A DNA stretch of 41,131 nucleotides, taken from IMG/VR virus record IMGVR_UViG_3300048023_000092, positions 1 through 41,131 of that record; one strand, written 5' to 3'. The notes beneath the pieces were generated by a model, which did no database searches, was not told where the DNA came from, and was given only the letters and a program-made list of their open reading frames with translations. Positions 1 through 6,814 of the stretch are shown piece after piece; the first letter of the stretch is position 1; the number at the start of each line of letters is the position of its first letter. The position numbers were made by a program, and so were the translations under genes. This DNA comes from a virus.

Positions 1-435
1 ACCGAGTTCGACGAACTCCAAGAACTTATCGAAAGAAAGAAAAAGAATTTGCTATGGCAAAAGAAACTCCGTGAGGAATCTAAAGAGTTAGACATTGCAA
101 TAGCAAGACACCCAAGAGTAAACGATCAAGTAATTCAGCTTAGTAATACCGGGGGATCTCATCGAGTAACCCTTGATGATTTAGATTCTGATATTAAAGT
201 TGAGTACCGTTTGAAGAAATCTTGGGATCAAGACTATGTTGCAAAGATACATGCCGAAGGCAAGGTGCCAGCTAATCTTTGGCCATTTCAAATAGAGTAT
301 AAAGAAGACAAAAGAAAAACTTCTACTCTAGCTGAACAACATCCATCCCATTACTATAAATTAGCTGAAGGTTTGACTACTGAAATATCAGATCGTCCAT
401 ACGTCAGCTTTGTTGAAAAGAGGAAAACCAAATGA
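1..435 (+). CDS. Conserved phage protein, 5' end outside window (DUF7173-like?)
   Basis: The frame is open from base 1, so this is the 3' part (144 codons plus stop) of a gene that begins upstream. A TTG at 49 exists, but the frame runs through it without a stop, so I treat the gene as partial. The visible part starts with a charged helix rich in Glu and Lys. A compact segment follows (YRLKKSWDQDY), then a C-terminal run ending in PYVSFVEKRKTK. The layout of a charged helix followed by a small alpha/beta domain next to a Sak4-like ATPase resembles DUF7173-type proteins found beside phage recombination genes. That assignment is from memory and weak. The stop overlaps the next start as ATGA, so the two are probably translationally coupled. 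Confidence 0.7.
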   Translation, partial: TEFDELQELIERKKKNLLWQKKLREESKELDIAIARHPRVNDQVIQLSNTGGSHRVTLDDLDSDIKVEYRLKKSWDQDYVAKIHAEGKVPANLWPFQIEYKEDKRKTSTLAEQHPSHYYKLAEGLTTEISDRPYVSFVEKRKTK

Positions 436-764
436 GTAAAAAAATAGAGATGACTTCCGCACAAAGCGAGTCTAAGGAAAAGTTGTTTGCCGATGCTTAC
501 GACTATTATGCAAAACATTATTTCAATATTAATGACTTTGTAAAAGCAGTAGATTATTTAAGAGCAGATGGTTTGAGTTTTGCTCATATTGCAAAGATCT
601 CAGGCATGACTCACAAAAGTCTCATGCAATTTTATTATCGAGATCAAATCGAACCACATGCTAGAACCAAAGGCAAAGCTAATTTCTTAATAGACTTTGT
701 TGCTACCATGAAAAAATTAGGTACAGAAGTAGTTCCAGGGAGGTACAACAATGCCAAGTCTTGA
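432..764 (+). CDS. Small protein with helix-turn-helix-like segment
   Basis: A 110-residue protein of unknown function. Residues about 48-67 (LSFAHIAKISGMTHKSLMQF) read like a helix-turn-helix: a helix, a glycine turn and a second helix with polar and basic positions. DNA binding is therefore possible. The N-terminal part is rich in Tyr and Asp, and the tail is basic. It overlaps the gene before by ATGA and the AAA ATPase gene after by 14 bases, so it is part of one translationally coupled block. It could be a replication accessory or a regulator; nothing in the sequence decides between them. Confidence 0.75.
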   Translation: MSKKIEMTSAQSESKEKLFADAYDYYAKHYFNINDFVKAVDYLRADGLSFAHIAKISGMTHKSLMQFYYRDQIEPHARTKGKANFLIDFVATMKKLGTEVVPGRYNNAKS

Positions 765-1512
765 AGATGAATTATTATCTGGCTTAGAGCCCGGTCCAGT
801 GAGAATGAATATCGGTGGTGTAGATGGCATAGGTAAAAGTACCTTCGGCTCTCAAGCACCTAATCCAGTTTTTATTTGTACCGAGAAAGGTACAGCATTT
901 TTAAATGTTAAGAAGTTTCCATTGTGTGAAAAGTATCAAGACATTATTGATTGCATAAAGAAACTTGCCACTATGGATCATGACCGTAAAACAGTTGTCC
1001 TAGATACTACAGACTGGGCAGAGATTCTTACTCATGAAGCTGTGTGTGAAGAAAAAAATGTATCTGGTATCGAAGAGATTACTTATGGTAAAGGCTACAC
1101 CGCGGCTAGAGAAAAGTTTAGAAAGATTTTAAGAGGTTTGGATATCTTGCATGACCAAAAGAAGATGAATGTCATCTTGCTTTCGCATGTAGATATTAGA
1201 ACTTTTAACGACCCAGAGAGAGAACCTTATGATAGGTATCAATTGAAGTTGCACAACAAGACAGCTTCTATTATTAGAGAATGGGTCGATTTCAATTTCT
1301 TTGCGAACCATCAAGTTCGTACTGTGAAAGAAGGGAAGGGCTTCAACGAGCAGACAAGGGCACTTGCCATGGGTGATCCTATGTTGTTTACGAAGTTCTC
1401 TCCCGCCTTTGACGCGAAGAGACGAGTTCCTCTTCCAGATAAGATAGAACTCAAATGGGATTCGTTTTACGACGAATATAAAAAATCAATTAAAAATCTG
1501 TCGGAGGCATAA
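751..1512 (+). CDS. AAA_24 / Sak4-like RecA-fold ATPase
   Basis: A RecA-fold ATPase of the AAA_24 type. The Walker A is GVDGIGKS (residues 23-30) and the Walker B-like strand is KTVVLDTTDW (80-89, Asp85). A third strand, NVILLSHVD (140-148), fits the sensor position. Phage Sak4 proteins of this family promote single-strand annealing and typically sit next to an ssDNA-binding protein gene, as here with the DUF669 gene. Expected length is about 220-260 residues, and this one has 253. The start is chosen because a strong Shine-Dalgarno (GGGAGG) precedes ATG 751. The likely role is recombination-dependent replication in the cytoplasm, working with the helicase and nuclease downstream. The domain call is confident; the annealing activity is inferred from the family. 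Confidence 0.88.
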   Translation: MPSLEDELLSGLEPGPVRMNIGGVDGIGKSTFGSQAPNPVFICTEKGTAFLNVKKFPLCEKYQDIIDCIKKLATMDHDRKTVVLDTTDWAEILTHEAVCEEKNVSGIEEITYGKGYTAAREKFRKILRGLDILHDQKKMNVILLSHVDIRTFNDPEREPYDRYQLKLHNKTASIIREWVDFNFFANHQVRTVKEGKGFNEQTRALAMGDPMLFTKFSPAFDAKRRVPLPDKIELKWDSFYDEYKKSIKNLSEA

Positions 1513-1513
1513 A

Positions 1514-1630
1514 GTGTCAGAGGAGATTTTGTGTGACCACTGTGGAGAAGAAATTTTAGACGGTGGGTATAAATACAAAGGCCTTCTTTGTTGTACTTTA
1601 TGTCTTCGCGAGGAGTTAAATTTATCATGA
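1514..1630 (+). CDS. 38-residue zinc-knuckle miniprotein
   Basis: A short gene with GTG start, preceded by GGAGG at 1503-1507 with six bases of spacing. It encodes 38 residues with four cysteines in two pairs: CDHC (residues 7-10) and CTLC (27-30), with an additional Cys at 26. This is the pattern of a minimal zinc ribbon. Its stop overlaps the start of the next gene as ATGA (1627-1630), and it begins two bases after the ATPase stop. The exact fit between neighbours, the good ribosome site and the Cys pairs make it a real gene rather than a spacer. Function is unknown; it may bind nucleic acid or modulate the ATPase or ssDNA-binding protein. Confidence 0.75.
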   Translation: MSEEILCDHCGEEILDGGYKYKGLLCCTLCLREELNLS

Positions 1631-2106
1631 GTGATGACTTTGAAATAATGTTAGGCGAAGTGCCTGATCAAGAAGATGACTTTAAACCTATGCCTGCTGG
1701 CGACTATGAATTAGTTGCTAACAAATGGGAAAAGAGAACATCTAAAGCTGGAAATGCAATGGTTGAAATCGAGTTTCAAGTACTCGGTCCAAGCCATTCT
1801 AATAGAAAACTTTGGGAGTATTTTACTCTTGAAGGTAATGCTGTAACCGTAACCGCTAGGAAAATTAAAGCTTGGCGTAAAGCGTTAGGGTTAAGCACCG
1901 ATGTCAGTTTCAATGCTAGTGCCTTGGACGAAATGATTAACAATCCTTTCCAAGCCAAGATCAAAATTGAACCTGGAACAAATGGGTACGAGGACAGTAA
2001 TAAGATACAAGATTATTTAGCCAAAGGTACATCATCTACATCTGAGGAAGCGCCTGCGGCGAAACCTTTACAAGAAGAAGATGATGCTATGCCTTGGGAT
2101 AAATAA
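1627..2106 (+). CDS. DUF669-type ssDNA-binding protein
   Basis: A 159-residue protein starting MSDDFEIMLGEV. The start at 1627 is chosen because it forms an ATGA overlap with the zinc miniprotein and has AGGAG at 1611-1615; an in-frame TTG at 1588 would add 13 residues overlapping that gene. The N-terminal half has the DUF669 pattern: PMPAGDYELVANKWEKRTSK, then a beta-rich stretch with VEIEFQVLG and RKLWEYFTLEG, ending in an acidic tail DDAMPWDK. The acidic tip with aromatic and hydrophobic residues is typical of SSB-like proteins that recruit partners through their C terminus. DUF669 genes usually lie beside AAA_24 ATPases, as here. Likely role: coat ssDNA for annealing and replication. Confidence 0.85.
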   Translation: MSDDFEIMLGEVPDQEDDFKPMPAGDYELVANKWEKRTSKAGNAMVEIEFQVLGPSHSNRKLWEYFTLEGNAVTVTARKIKAWRKALGLSTDVSFNASALDEMINNPFQAKIKIEPGTNGYEDSNKIQDYLAKGTSSTSEEAPAAKPLQEEDDAMPWDK

Positions 2107-2128
2107 CTGGGTCATCTCCCAAAAAAGT

Positions 2129-2176
2129 CCTACCGAGCAAGTTAATTAATACGAGCGGCGTTACGAGCTCGGTAGG
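2129..2176 (+). repeat. 10-bp perfect inverted repeat between genes (stem-loop)
   Basis: CCTACCGAGC at 2129-2138 is matched by its exact reverse complement GCTCGGTAGG at 2167-2176, around a 28-base loop. Inside the loop and right arm, ACGAGC occurs twice (2151-2156 and 2163-2168). It lies in the 89-base gap between the DUF669 gene and the next start at 2196 and ends 20 bases before that start. No T-run follows, so it is not a standard intrinsic terminator. It could be an RNA control element of the downstream gene, a processing site or a protein-binding site. Confidence 0.6.
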
Positions 2177-2195
2177 CACACATTAGGAAACAAAT

Positions 2196-2462
2196 ATGAT
2201 TGATGATAAAAAATTAGTCGCTAACTCTGAGAAGTTGTTAGCAAAAATATATAAGTTAAACAATCACATACTGCCAGTTGAATTATTTGACGAAGTTGCG
2301 GCTTGTGTTGTTTCGATAAACAGATTAAAGAGAGCGAAGGTGTTATATGAAAGAAGACAAAATAGATTTGGAAGTGATCTCCAAGAAGGAATTGTTAGAA
2401 GAATTACGAATGCACATGATGTCATTCAACAAAAGAATGGGAGAAATCAAAAGTCCACATAA
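2196..2462 (+). CDS. Small helical protein, overlaps next gene by 116 bases
   Basis: An 88-residue ORF with a fair ribosome site (AGGA upstream of ATG 2196). The first 50 residues look natural: an amphipathic helical stretch (KLLAKIYKLN), then LPVELFDEVAACVVSINRLKRAK. The last third lies over the start of the next gene in another frame and is rich in Arg, Gln and Asn, which reads less like a selected protein. Either the two genes truly overlap by 116 bases, or the two frames belong together through a frameshift or a sequencing error. Function unknown. Confidence 0.5.
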   Translation: MIDDKKLVANSEKLLAKIYKLNNHILPVELFDEVAACVVSINRLKRAKVLYERRQNRFGSDLQEGIVRRITNAHDVIQQKNGRNQKST

Positions 2463-2775
2463 ATTATTAGAAGTATTATTAACCTATGTTTGTTGCGTCA
2501 CTTACGACGTATTGGAACACAGTACCAATGAAGCAACGATGTTGATCGGTGCATCCTGGGGCAGAGTCATTAACGATATTGCTAAAGAAAAAGGCATGAC
2601 TAGAAAAGAAGTTTTCTTTCAAGCAGATATGCTAGGCAATTTAGCTGGAGGAGCTAACACCGATTGGAACTCTATGAATGAAGATTATGTAATAGATCCA
2701 GAGGAGCTTGATGAAGAAGAAGTACTCGACGCTGTTAAACTTCAAATGGAAAGTAAAGATAAAACGAGGCACTGA
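2347..2775 (+). CDS. Conserved helical phage protein, unknown function
   Basis: A 142-residue, mostly helical protein. It opens with a charged segment (IDLEVISKKELLEELR), continues with a hydrophobic helix containing TYVCCVTYDVLEHS, and ends in an acidic stretch (DPEELDEEEVLDAVK). The frame has a stop at 2326-2328, so the start must lie just after it; ATG 2347 is the sensible choice, with AAGG seven bases upstream. The protein reads well throughout, which makes it the better supported of the two overlapping frames here. Its stop overlaps the next start as TGATG. The location inside the recombination block suggests an accessory role there. Confidence 0.65.
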   Translation: MKEDKIDLEVISKKELLEELRMHMMSFNKRMGEIKSPHKLLEVLLTYVCCVTYDVLEHSTNEATMLIGASWGRVINDIAKEKGMTRKEVFFQADMLGNLAGGANTDWNSMNEDYVIDPEELDEEEVLDAVKLQMESKDKTRH

Positions 2776-2918
2776 TGGCCATAAGAAGAGAAGTAAAAAT
2801 ACACATATCTAGGGCTAAGTATAAAAAGACTAGCCAAGGTTCGCGCAATGTAAAGTTCAGTAGTATGAACAAGAATAAAAGAAAGTCCTTCAAAGCATAT
2901 AGAGGGCAAGGAAGATGA
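2775..2918 (+). CDS. 47-residue basic protein ahead of helicase
   Basis: A short gene starting at ATG 2775, overlapping the previous stop by one base (TGATG), and ending four bases before the helicase start. The product is strongly basic (MAIRREVKIHISRAKYKK...). It ends with the segment SSMNKNKRKSFKAYRGQGR. From memory, small proteins with an SxMNKxKRxSxKxYRGQGR tail are common just upstream of helicase genes in marine phages; I cannot check this here. With so many Lys and Arg and no acidic core, nucleic-acid binding is likely. It may be a helicase loader or accessory, by position only. Confidence 0.7.
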   Translation: MAIRREVKIHISRAKYKKTSQGSRNVKFSSMNKNKRKSFKAYRGQGR

Positions 2919-2921
2919 TTA

Positions 2922-4592
2922 ATGAAACTAAGACCGTATCAAGAAGACGCTATCACTGCACTAGAAAGCTGGTTTGCAACTGAGTCAATAGAGAAACACC
3001 CTCTACTCAGTTTGCCTACTGCGTCTGGCAAGACAGTTATCTTTTCTAACTTTATTAAAAGAACCATAAACAAATATTCTGATGCTAGGTTTTTAGTCTT
3101 AGCACATAGGCAAGAGCTTATTGAACAAGCAGAAGAGAAAATAAAATCTGTATGGCCAGAGGCACCAGTTGGTGTGTTATCAGCTGGGCTGAAAAGATCT
3201 GAGTTGGATTCTCAAATACTTGTAGCTTCAAGAGATACTTTAGCCTCTGGATCTAGATTAAAAAAAGTTGGGCACTTTGATTACACTATCATTGATGAGG
3301 CCCATAACATATCCCCGGACGAACAAACTAGATACCAAAAGATAATCAATGAGTTGTCTGCTGAACGAGCTATGCGTGTTTTAGGTTGTACTGCTACGCC
3401 TTATCGTATGGGTCAAGGTTATATCTATGGCAAAAGAAAAGATCATTTCTTTCATGACATTGCTTATCAAGCAAAGATACCAGAACTAATAGATCAAGGT
3501 TATCTAGCTAGGATTACTTCTTATAAAGTAGATGACAATACTATTATTGACGCCAGTAAAGCCAAGCTTAAATTTAAAGGTGGCGATTACAAAGAATCCG
3601 ATCTAGAAAAATTAGCTATGGATGAGAAGACCATCGTCGCAATCATTAACGATTGGTTAGACAAAGCATATACCAAAGGCAGAACAGCTTCCGTATTTTT
3701 TTGTGTATCGGTATTGCATGCTATGAAAATGAACATGCATTTGCAGAAGCATGGGATTGAATCAAGATTACTAACTGGCGAAACCCCTGGAGAAGAAAGA
3801 AAACAAATACTAGAAGATTTTGAATCTGGAAAAGTACATGCTGTTTGTAATGTCGGCGTCTTAACAGAAGGTTGGGATGCACCAAGAACAGATTGTATTG
3901 CTATGTTAAGACCAACTAAAAGTCTAGGGCTTTACGTTCAGATGTGCGGCCGAGGTATGCGACTGTACCCAGGCAAAGAAAATTGTTTGCTTTTAGATTA
4001 TGGCGAGAACATTGCTAGACATGGTTGTATTGATACAGCCAAGCCAGATCAAGAAGTAAAAATAAGAAGACCTAAAATCTGTGGCAGTTGTTTGGCTGTC
4101 AATCCACCTCATGCAAAGAAATGTGTCGAATGCAATGAAGAGTTCCCAGTAGCAGAGTTCTTAACTTTCTTAGTGCCTATGGAAGAAAGAAAGGTAGCTA
4201 AGAAAACCAAGGCAGATTCTGGAGCAGTTATCTCTGACGAGAAACAAAAGAACAAGAGTTCTTTAGAAGTTGTAACCAGTGTTAGTGCTGCTGTTGCTGA
4301 CTCTAAAAATGGCAACAAATATTGTAAGGTATTCTTTTATGTTGATAATCAATTCTTACCTAGAATGATGCCACTTATGTTTGGTCATTCAAGAATGCAC
4401 GGACTAGCAATCAACCATTGGTGCCGTTTAGTAGATCCAAAAATTTGGGGTGTGCCTAGAACTTCTGAACAAGCAGCGGCCAAGATAAATCAAGGAGCTC
4501 TTAAAGGAGTTAAGTCTGTTGGCATAAAAAGAGAAGGTAAATATTTTAATGTAAAGAAAATAATTTTTAATGATAAGGAGATATTTCTATGA
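2922..4592 (+). CDS. DEAD/DEAH superfamily-2 helicase with zinc knuckle
   Basis: A 556-residue SF2 helicase with nearly all motifs visible. Motif Q/0 region: LRPYQEDAI (3-11). Motif I: PTASGKT (32-38). Motif II: DEAH (125-128). Motif III: TATP (157-160). Motif V: GVLTEGWDAP (312-321). Motif VI: QMCGRGMR (340-347). After the second RecA lobe there is a four-cysteine knuckle (C387, C390, C401, C404) and a C-terminal domain of about 140 residues that I do not recognise. The organisation is like UvsW/RecQ-neighbour or RadD-type helicases: ATP-driven unwinding or branch migration of DNA. ATG 2922 follows AAGGA. The stop overlaps the nuclease start as ATGA, which suggests the two act together in DNA processing, as helicase/RecB-like nuclease pairs often do in phages. 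Confidence 0.92.
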   Translation: MKLRPYQEDAITALESWFATESIEKHPLLSLPTASGKTVIFSNFIKRTINKYSDARFLVLAHRQELIEQAEEKIKSVWPEAPVGVLSAGLKRSELDSQILVASRDTLASGSRLKKVGHFDYTIIDEAHNISPDEQTRYQKIINELSAERAMRVLGCTATPYRMGQGYIYGKRKDHFFHDIAYQAKIPELIDQGYLARITSYKVDDNTIIDASKAKLKFKGGDYKESDLEKLAMDEKTIVAIINDWLDKAYTKGRTASVFFCVSVLHAMKMNMHLQKHGIESRLLTGETPGEERKQILEDFESGKVHAVCNVGVLTEGWDAPRTDCIAMLRPTKSLGLYVQMCGRGMRLYPGKENCLLLDYGENIARHGCIDTAKPDQEVKIRRPKICGSCLAVNPPHAKKCVECNEEFPVAEFLTFLVPMEERKVAKKTKADSGAVISDEKQKNKSSLEVVTSVSAAVADSKNGNKYCKVFFYVDNQFLPRMMPLMFGHSRMHGLAINHWCRLVDPKIWGVPRTSEQAAAKINQGALKGVKSVGIKREGKYFNVKKIIFNDKEIFL

Positions 4593-5449
4593 GCAAAATA
4601 AATAAAATGATAGATCATGTAATGTTATCTGAACCACCAAAGTATCGACCATATTTAGGTATGAGTCAGATTGGTAATCCAGACGAAAGAATGTTGTGGT
4701 TAAATTTTAGATGGTGTTTACCACCAAATAAGTTTGAGCCAAGAGTATCTAGGATCTTAGAACTAGGTAATGTTATTGAAGATGTAGTCATTGAGTATCT
4801 TAAAAAAGCAGATGGCGTAGAAGTATTTACTGAAGATAAAAAGGGCGATCAGTTCAAAGCTTCTTTACTTGGCGATCACTTCTCTGGGCACATAGATGGC
4901 GTAGTTAAAAACTTGCCAGAACATAATGATGATTCTATGGTCCTAGAAGTTAAGAGTTCCAATGACAGAAGATTTAATAATCTAGTTAGTGAAAGTAGTT
5001 ACGAGCGTTGGTCGCTAGAATATGAAGCGCAAGTGCATTGTTATATGGGTGCTTTTAAATTACCTAAGTCTTTAGCTTTGGTTTACAACAAAAACAATTC
5101 TGATATTTATACTGAAGTAATTAAATATAATGATGAGCTCTTTCAATCTTTGATAGAGAAGGCGAAAAGAATTATTACTTCGCCAGAGCCACCAGATTTA
5201 TTCTTGAGTGAAAACGATTGGAAGGTTAAGAACTTACCAAAAGAATCTAAAGAAGTTTATCTAGGTAGGGCAGAACCAGAGTTTAAAAACTGTAGAAACT
5301 GCAAACATTCAAAGCCAATGATAGAAGTTTCCGGGGCTACTTGGCGTTGTGGTAAGAAAGGTGTTTTATTAAATCCAAAACAACAAATGGATAAGAAAAA
5401 TTGTCCTGATCACGAACTTATATTTGGTTTGATACCTACACCTTTTTAA
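4589..5449 (+). CDS. PD-(D/E)XK exonuclease, RecB/Cas4-like
   Basis: A 286-residue nuclease. The catalytic set is visible: Asp103 in GHIDGVV, then Glu120-x-Lys122 in VLEVKSS, and Gln148...Tyr152 in QVHCY, the QxxxY motif of the RecB/AddB/Cas4 branch. Four cysteines (C235, C238, C254, C272) near the C terminus could bind zinc or an iron-sulphur cluster, as in Cas4 and AddB. The gene overlaps the helicase by ATGA. Together they probably resect or process DNA ends to make ssDNA for the DUF669 and Sak4-like proteins. The nuclease fold is confident. The metal cluster is an inference, since the spacing differs from classical Cas4, where one Cys precedes the nuclease core. Confidence 0.87.
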   Translation: MSKINKMIDHVMLSEPPKYRPYLGMSQIGNPDERMLWLNFRWCLPPNKFEPRVSRILELGNVIEDVVIEYLKKADGVEVFTEDKKGDQFKASLLGDHFSGHIDGVVKNLPEHNDDSMVLEVKSSNDRRFNNLVSESSYERWSLEYEAQVHCYMGAFKLPKSLALVYNKNNSDIYTEVIKYNDELFQSLIEKAKRIITSPEPPDLFLSENDWKVKNLPKESKEVYLGRAEPEFKNCRNCKHSKPMIEVSGATWRCGKKGVLLNPKQQMDKKNCPDHELIFGLIPTPF

Positions 5450-5457
5450 CAAAAAGT

Positions 5458-5488
5458 TTGCAATAATATATAAAAATCGTTATATAAT
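5458..5488 (+). promoter_or_regulatory. Putative sigma70-type promoter
   Basis: TTGCAA (5458-5463, 4 of 6 matches to the -35 consensus) and a perfect TATAAT (5483-5488) are separated by 19 bases, slightly longer than ideal. Transcription would start near 5495, giving a leader of about 20 bases with AGAGG at 5505-5509 ahead of ATG 5516. It lies directly after the nuclease stop in a very AT-rich gap, so some matches are expected by chance. The perfect -10 and the correct position support it. Confidence 0.55.
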
Positions 5489-5515
5489 ACGCATATCTCT
5501 ATAAAGAGGTGCGTA

Positions 5516-5773
5516 ATGGCTAAAATATTTAAATTAAATACATTTAAAAACATAGCTAGTCTTAGAGGCGAAACTACTAGTCTCGCTGATTATCCTTGCA
5601 TCAACGCCTGCCACTGGCCTACCAGTATGGAAAACGGTCGTTGTTCTGTTTGTGGTTTATATGATTACCAACACTCTCCAGTGTTCTGGCAATCATTACC
5701 AAAATTAGAACGCAAGATGATAAACCTTAACAACTCTGAGAAAGGCTATAAAATAAAACAGATCTATAAGTAA
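5516..5773 (+). CDS. DUF1289-like small zinc-binding protein
   Basis: An 85-residue protein with four cysteines: C28, C32, C43 and C46. The context YPCINACHW...GRCSVCGLYD, followed by a Trp and a KLERK segment, matches the DUF1289 pattern: PCxxxC, then about ten residues, then CxxC, then an aromatic and an ER-like helix. DUF1289 proteins are small Cys-rich proteins found in proteobacteria; their function is not established. The gene has its own promoter candidate and a good ribosome site (AGAGG, six bases before ATG). It ends the rightward block. A separate promoter and last position suggest it may be made at a different time from the recombination genes. Confidence 0.72.
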   Translation: MAKIFKLNTFKNIASLRGETTSLADYPCINACHWPTSMENGRCSVCGLYDYQHSPVFWQSLPKLERKMINLNNSEKGYKIKQIYK

Positions 5774-5888
5774 GCACTGGTTTAAGTGTAGATCGCTAAA
5801 TATATGTTCATCATATATATAGAGAAGCTGACACTAATGATATACCCAGCACTCCCGGTGAGTATATTCTTCAAATTCATGCGCGGAT

Positions 5889-5926
5889 TATATACAAAAT
5901 ATTTTTGTATATAAAAAAAATTTTTT
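5889..5926. terminator. AT-rich hairpin between convergent transcripts
   Basis: TATATACAAAA (5889-5899) and TTTTGTATATA (5903-5913) form a perfect 11-bp stem with a three-base loop. It is followed by eight A and then a T-run (5921-5926). It sits in the 151-base gap between the last + strand gene and the - strand HNH gene, where both transcripts must stop. A-run/T-run flanks allow it to work in both directions. The stem has only one GC pair per arm, so its strength is uncertain. The rest of the gap (5774-5888) holds nothing I can name. Confidence 0.6.
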
Positions 5927-6416
5927 ATTTCTTTTTATTTCTTATGATATTTTCACACCACCAGAGCAACATGTCCTCGCTCAGAGTGTGTTTAATGATG
6001 TTGGCACGCTGACAAACCAATTGAATGTTATATCTGACATACCATTCCTCTGGATCTATTCTGTCGATAGTTACATTTAAATCTTTCTTACCACTGCCAT
6101 CTCGATAGTGAGTCATCAATACGCCAGACAAAGCACAAAGACCATCTTGAGTTTCCCATATTTCTATTAAATCTTCTGGCGTTATCTCCCATTCTCTTTC
6201 TGGATTCTTACTAACTCTAGTATGTCTTAGTTGATTGTGAAGTAAATTTAAAAAACTTTTGTAACTCGATGATCGCTTTCTGTTTCTGTCTATGACATGA
6301 CAATCTTTACAAAGACCACGATAGGTTATGCCACCACCAACTTGTTCTCTAGCTTCAAAAAATTTAATCTTCCGCCTTTTCTTGCAAAGCGTACAAGTCC
6401 TGGTTTTTTGAGTCAT
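5925..6416 (-). CDS. HNH-type endonuclease with N-terminal zinc knuckle
   Basis: A 163-residue protein. The N terminus has two cysteine pairs (C8/C11 and C36/C39), likely a structural zinc site. Residues 91-145 carry the HNH-like core: GLCALSGVLMT, TIDRIDPE (118-123) and YNIQLVCQRANIIK (129-142). In this phage subgroup the first His of the classical motif is replaced by an Asp-Arg-Ile-Asp segment, with Asn130 and Asn139 following. It should cut DNA with a divalent metal. It could be a homing-type enzyme or a packaging or recombination nuclease. Its start overlaps the stop of the DUF1064 nuclease (TAATG), so the two nucleases are made together. Confidence 0.82.
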   Translation of the reverse strand: MTQKTRTCTLCKKRRKIKFFEAREQVGGGITYRGLCKDCHVIDRNRKRSSSYKSFLNLLHNQLRHTRVSKNPEREWEITPEDLIEIWETQDGLCALSGVLMTHYRDGSGKKDLNVTIDRIDPEEWYVRYNIQLVCQRANIIKHTLSEDMLLWWCENIIRNKKK

Positions 6417-6754
6417 TAGGCCCTAGGCGAGTGAATTACTTCTATGGTTACGTCCGGGTATATTGCTTCTACTAATTTCTTTTTTAATTTAAAGACATCA
6501 GTCAATACTCCCTTAGTATCTTCTATGACTTCTTCTCCTTTGATGTTTTTATATTTAAAGTCTGCTATGTAAGTGCAGATCTTTTTACCTTCAACAAAAC
6601 ATGGAAACTGCGGGTGAACTTCTATGTCTGATACTGCGCCAGCAGATTCTAATTCTTTTAAGAATTTATATCTGGCGGCCTCTAATTTGCTATCAAATGT
6701 GATACCATCTAGTTTCACTTTTATAGCTCCGTATTTGTTCTTGTTATAGCCCAT
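6416..6754 (-). CDS. DUF1064 nuclease (PD-(D/E)XK-like, possible Holliday resolvase)
   Basis: A 112-residue protein with the full DUF1064 pattern. It opens YNKNKYGAIK, followed by TFDSKLEAARYKFLKEL (Glu25), then YIADFKY (Asp65) and VIEDTKGVLTDVFKLKKKL (Glu78, Asp79, Lys81). Glu/Asp/Glu-x-Lys is the nuclease triad of the PD-(D/E)XK fold. DUF1064 proteins are found in many phages next to recombination genes and are thought to cleave branched DNA, but substrates are poorly defined. It is followed by the HNH gene with a TAATG overlap. I see no Shine-Dalgarno before its ATG, and a -10-like TATAAT lies only a few bases upstream. Confidence 0.85.
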   Translation of the reverse strand: MGYNKNKYGAIKVKLDGITFDSKLEAARYKFLKELESAGAVSDIEVHPQFPCFVEGKKICTYIADFKYKNIKGEEVIEDTKGVLTDVFKLKKKLVEAIYPDVTIEVIHSPRA

Positions 6755-6759
6755 AATTT

Positions 6760-6765
6760 ATTATA
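6760..6765 (-). promoter_or_regulatory. -10-like TATAAT just upstream of the DUF1064 start
   Basis: Read on the - strand, a perfect TATAAT sits at 6765-6760, only five bases before the ATG at 6754. Transcription starting six to eight bases downstream would begin at or next to the ATG, giving a leaderless or near-leaderless message. That fits the absence of a Shine-Dalgarno. The gap 6755-6814 is very AT-rich, so chance is a real alternative. The same gap must also hold the start signals of the divergent regulator gene at 6815. Confidence 0.35.
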
Positions 6766-6814
6766 CAATTTTTTATATATTTTAAGAAAGAATTAACATA
6801 CCAGGAGAAGCTAA

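Noticed and set aside
49-51. TTG as the start of the first gene
   Set aside because: The same frame is open without a stop back to base 1 and reads as a continuous helix, so the true start is outside the window.
644-859. 71-residue ORF on the - strand
   Set aside because: It lies wholly inside two well-supported + strand genes and has no ribosome site or sensible protein composition.
1588-1626. Upstream TTG start for the DUF669 protein
   Set aside because: It would add 13 residues overlapping the zinc miniprotein; ATG 1627 gives the ATGA overlap that is typical in this genome.
5774-5888. Possible tRNA or attachment site behind the DUF1289-like gene
   Set aside because: No acceptor, anticodon and T-arm combination could be laid out, and no integrase is present; only short chance inverted repeats were seen.
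6418-6427. AGGCCCTAG shared with the hairpin at 37028
   Set aside because: A nine-base match without any surrounding similarity is expected by chance.
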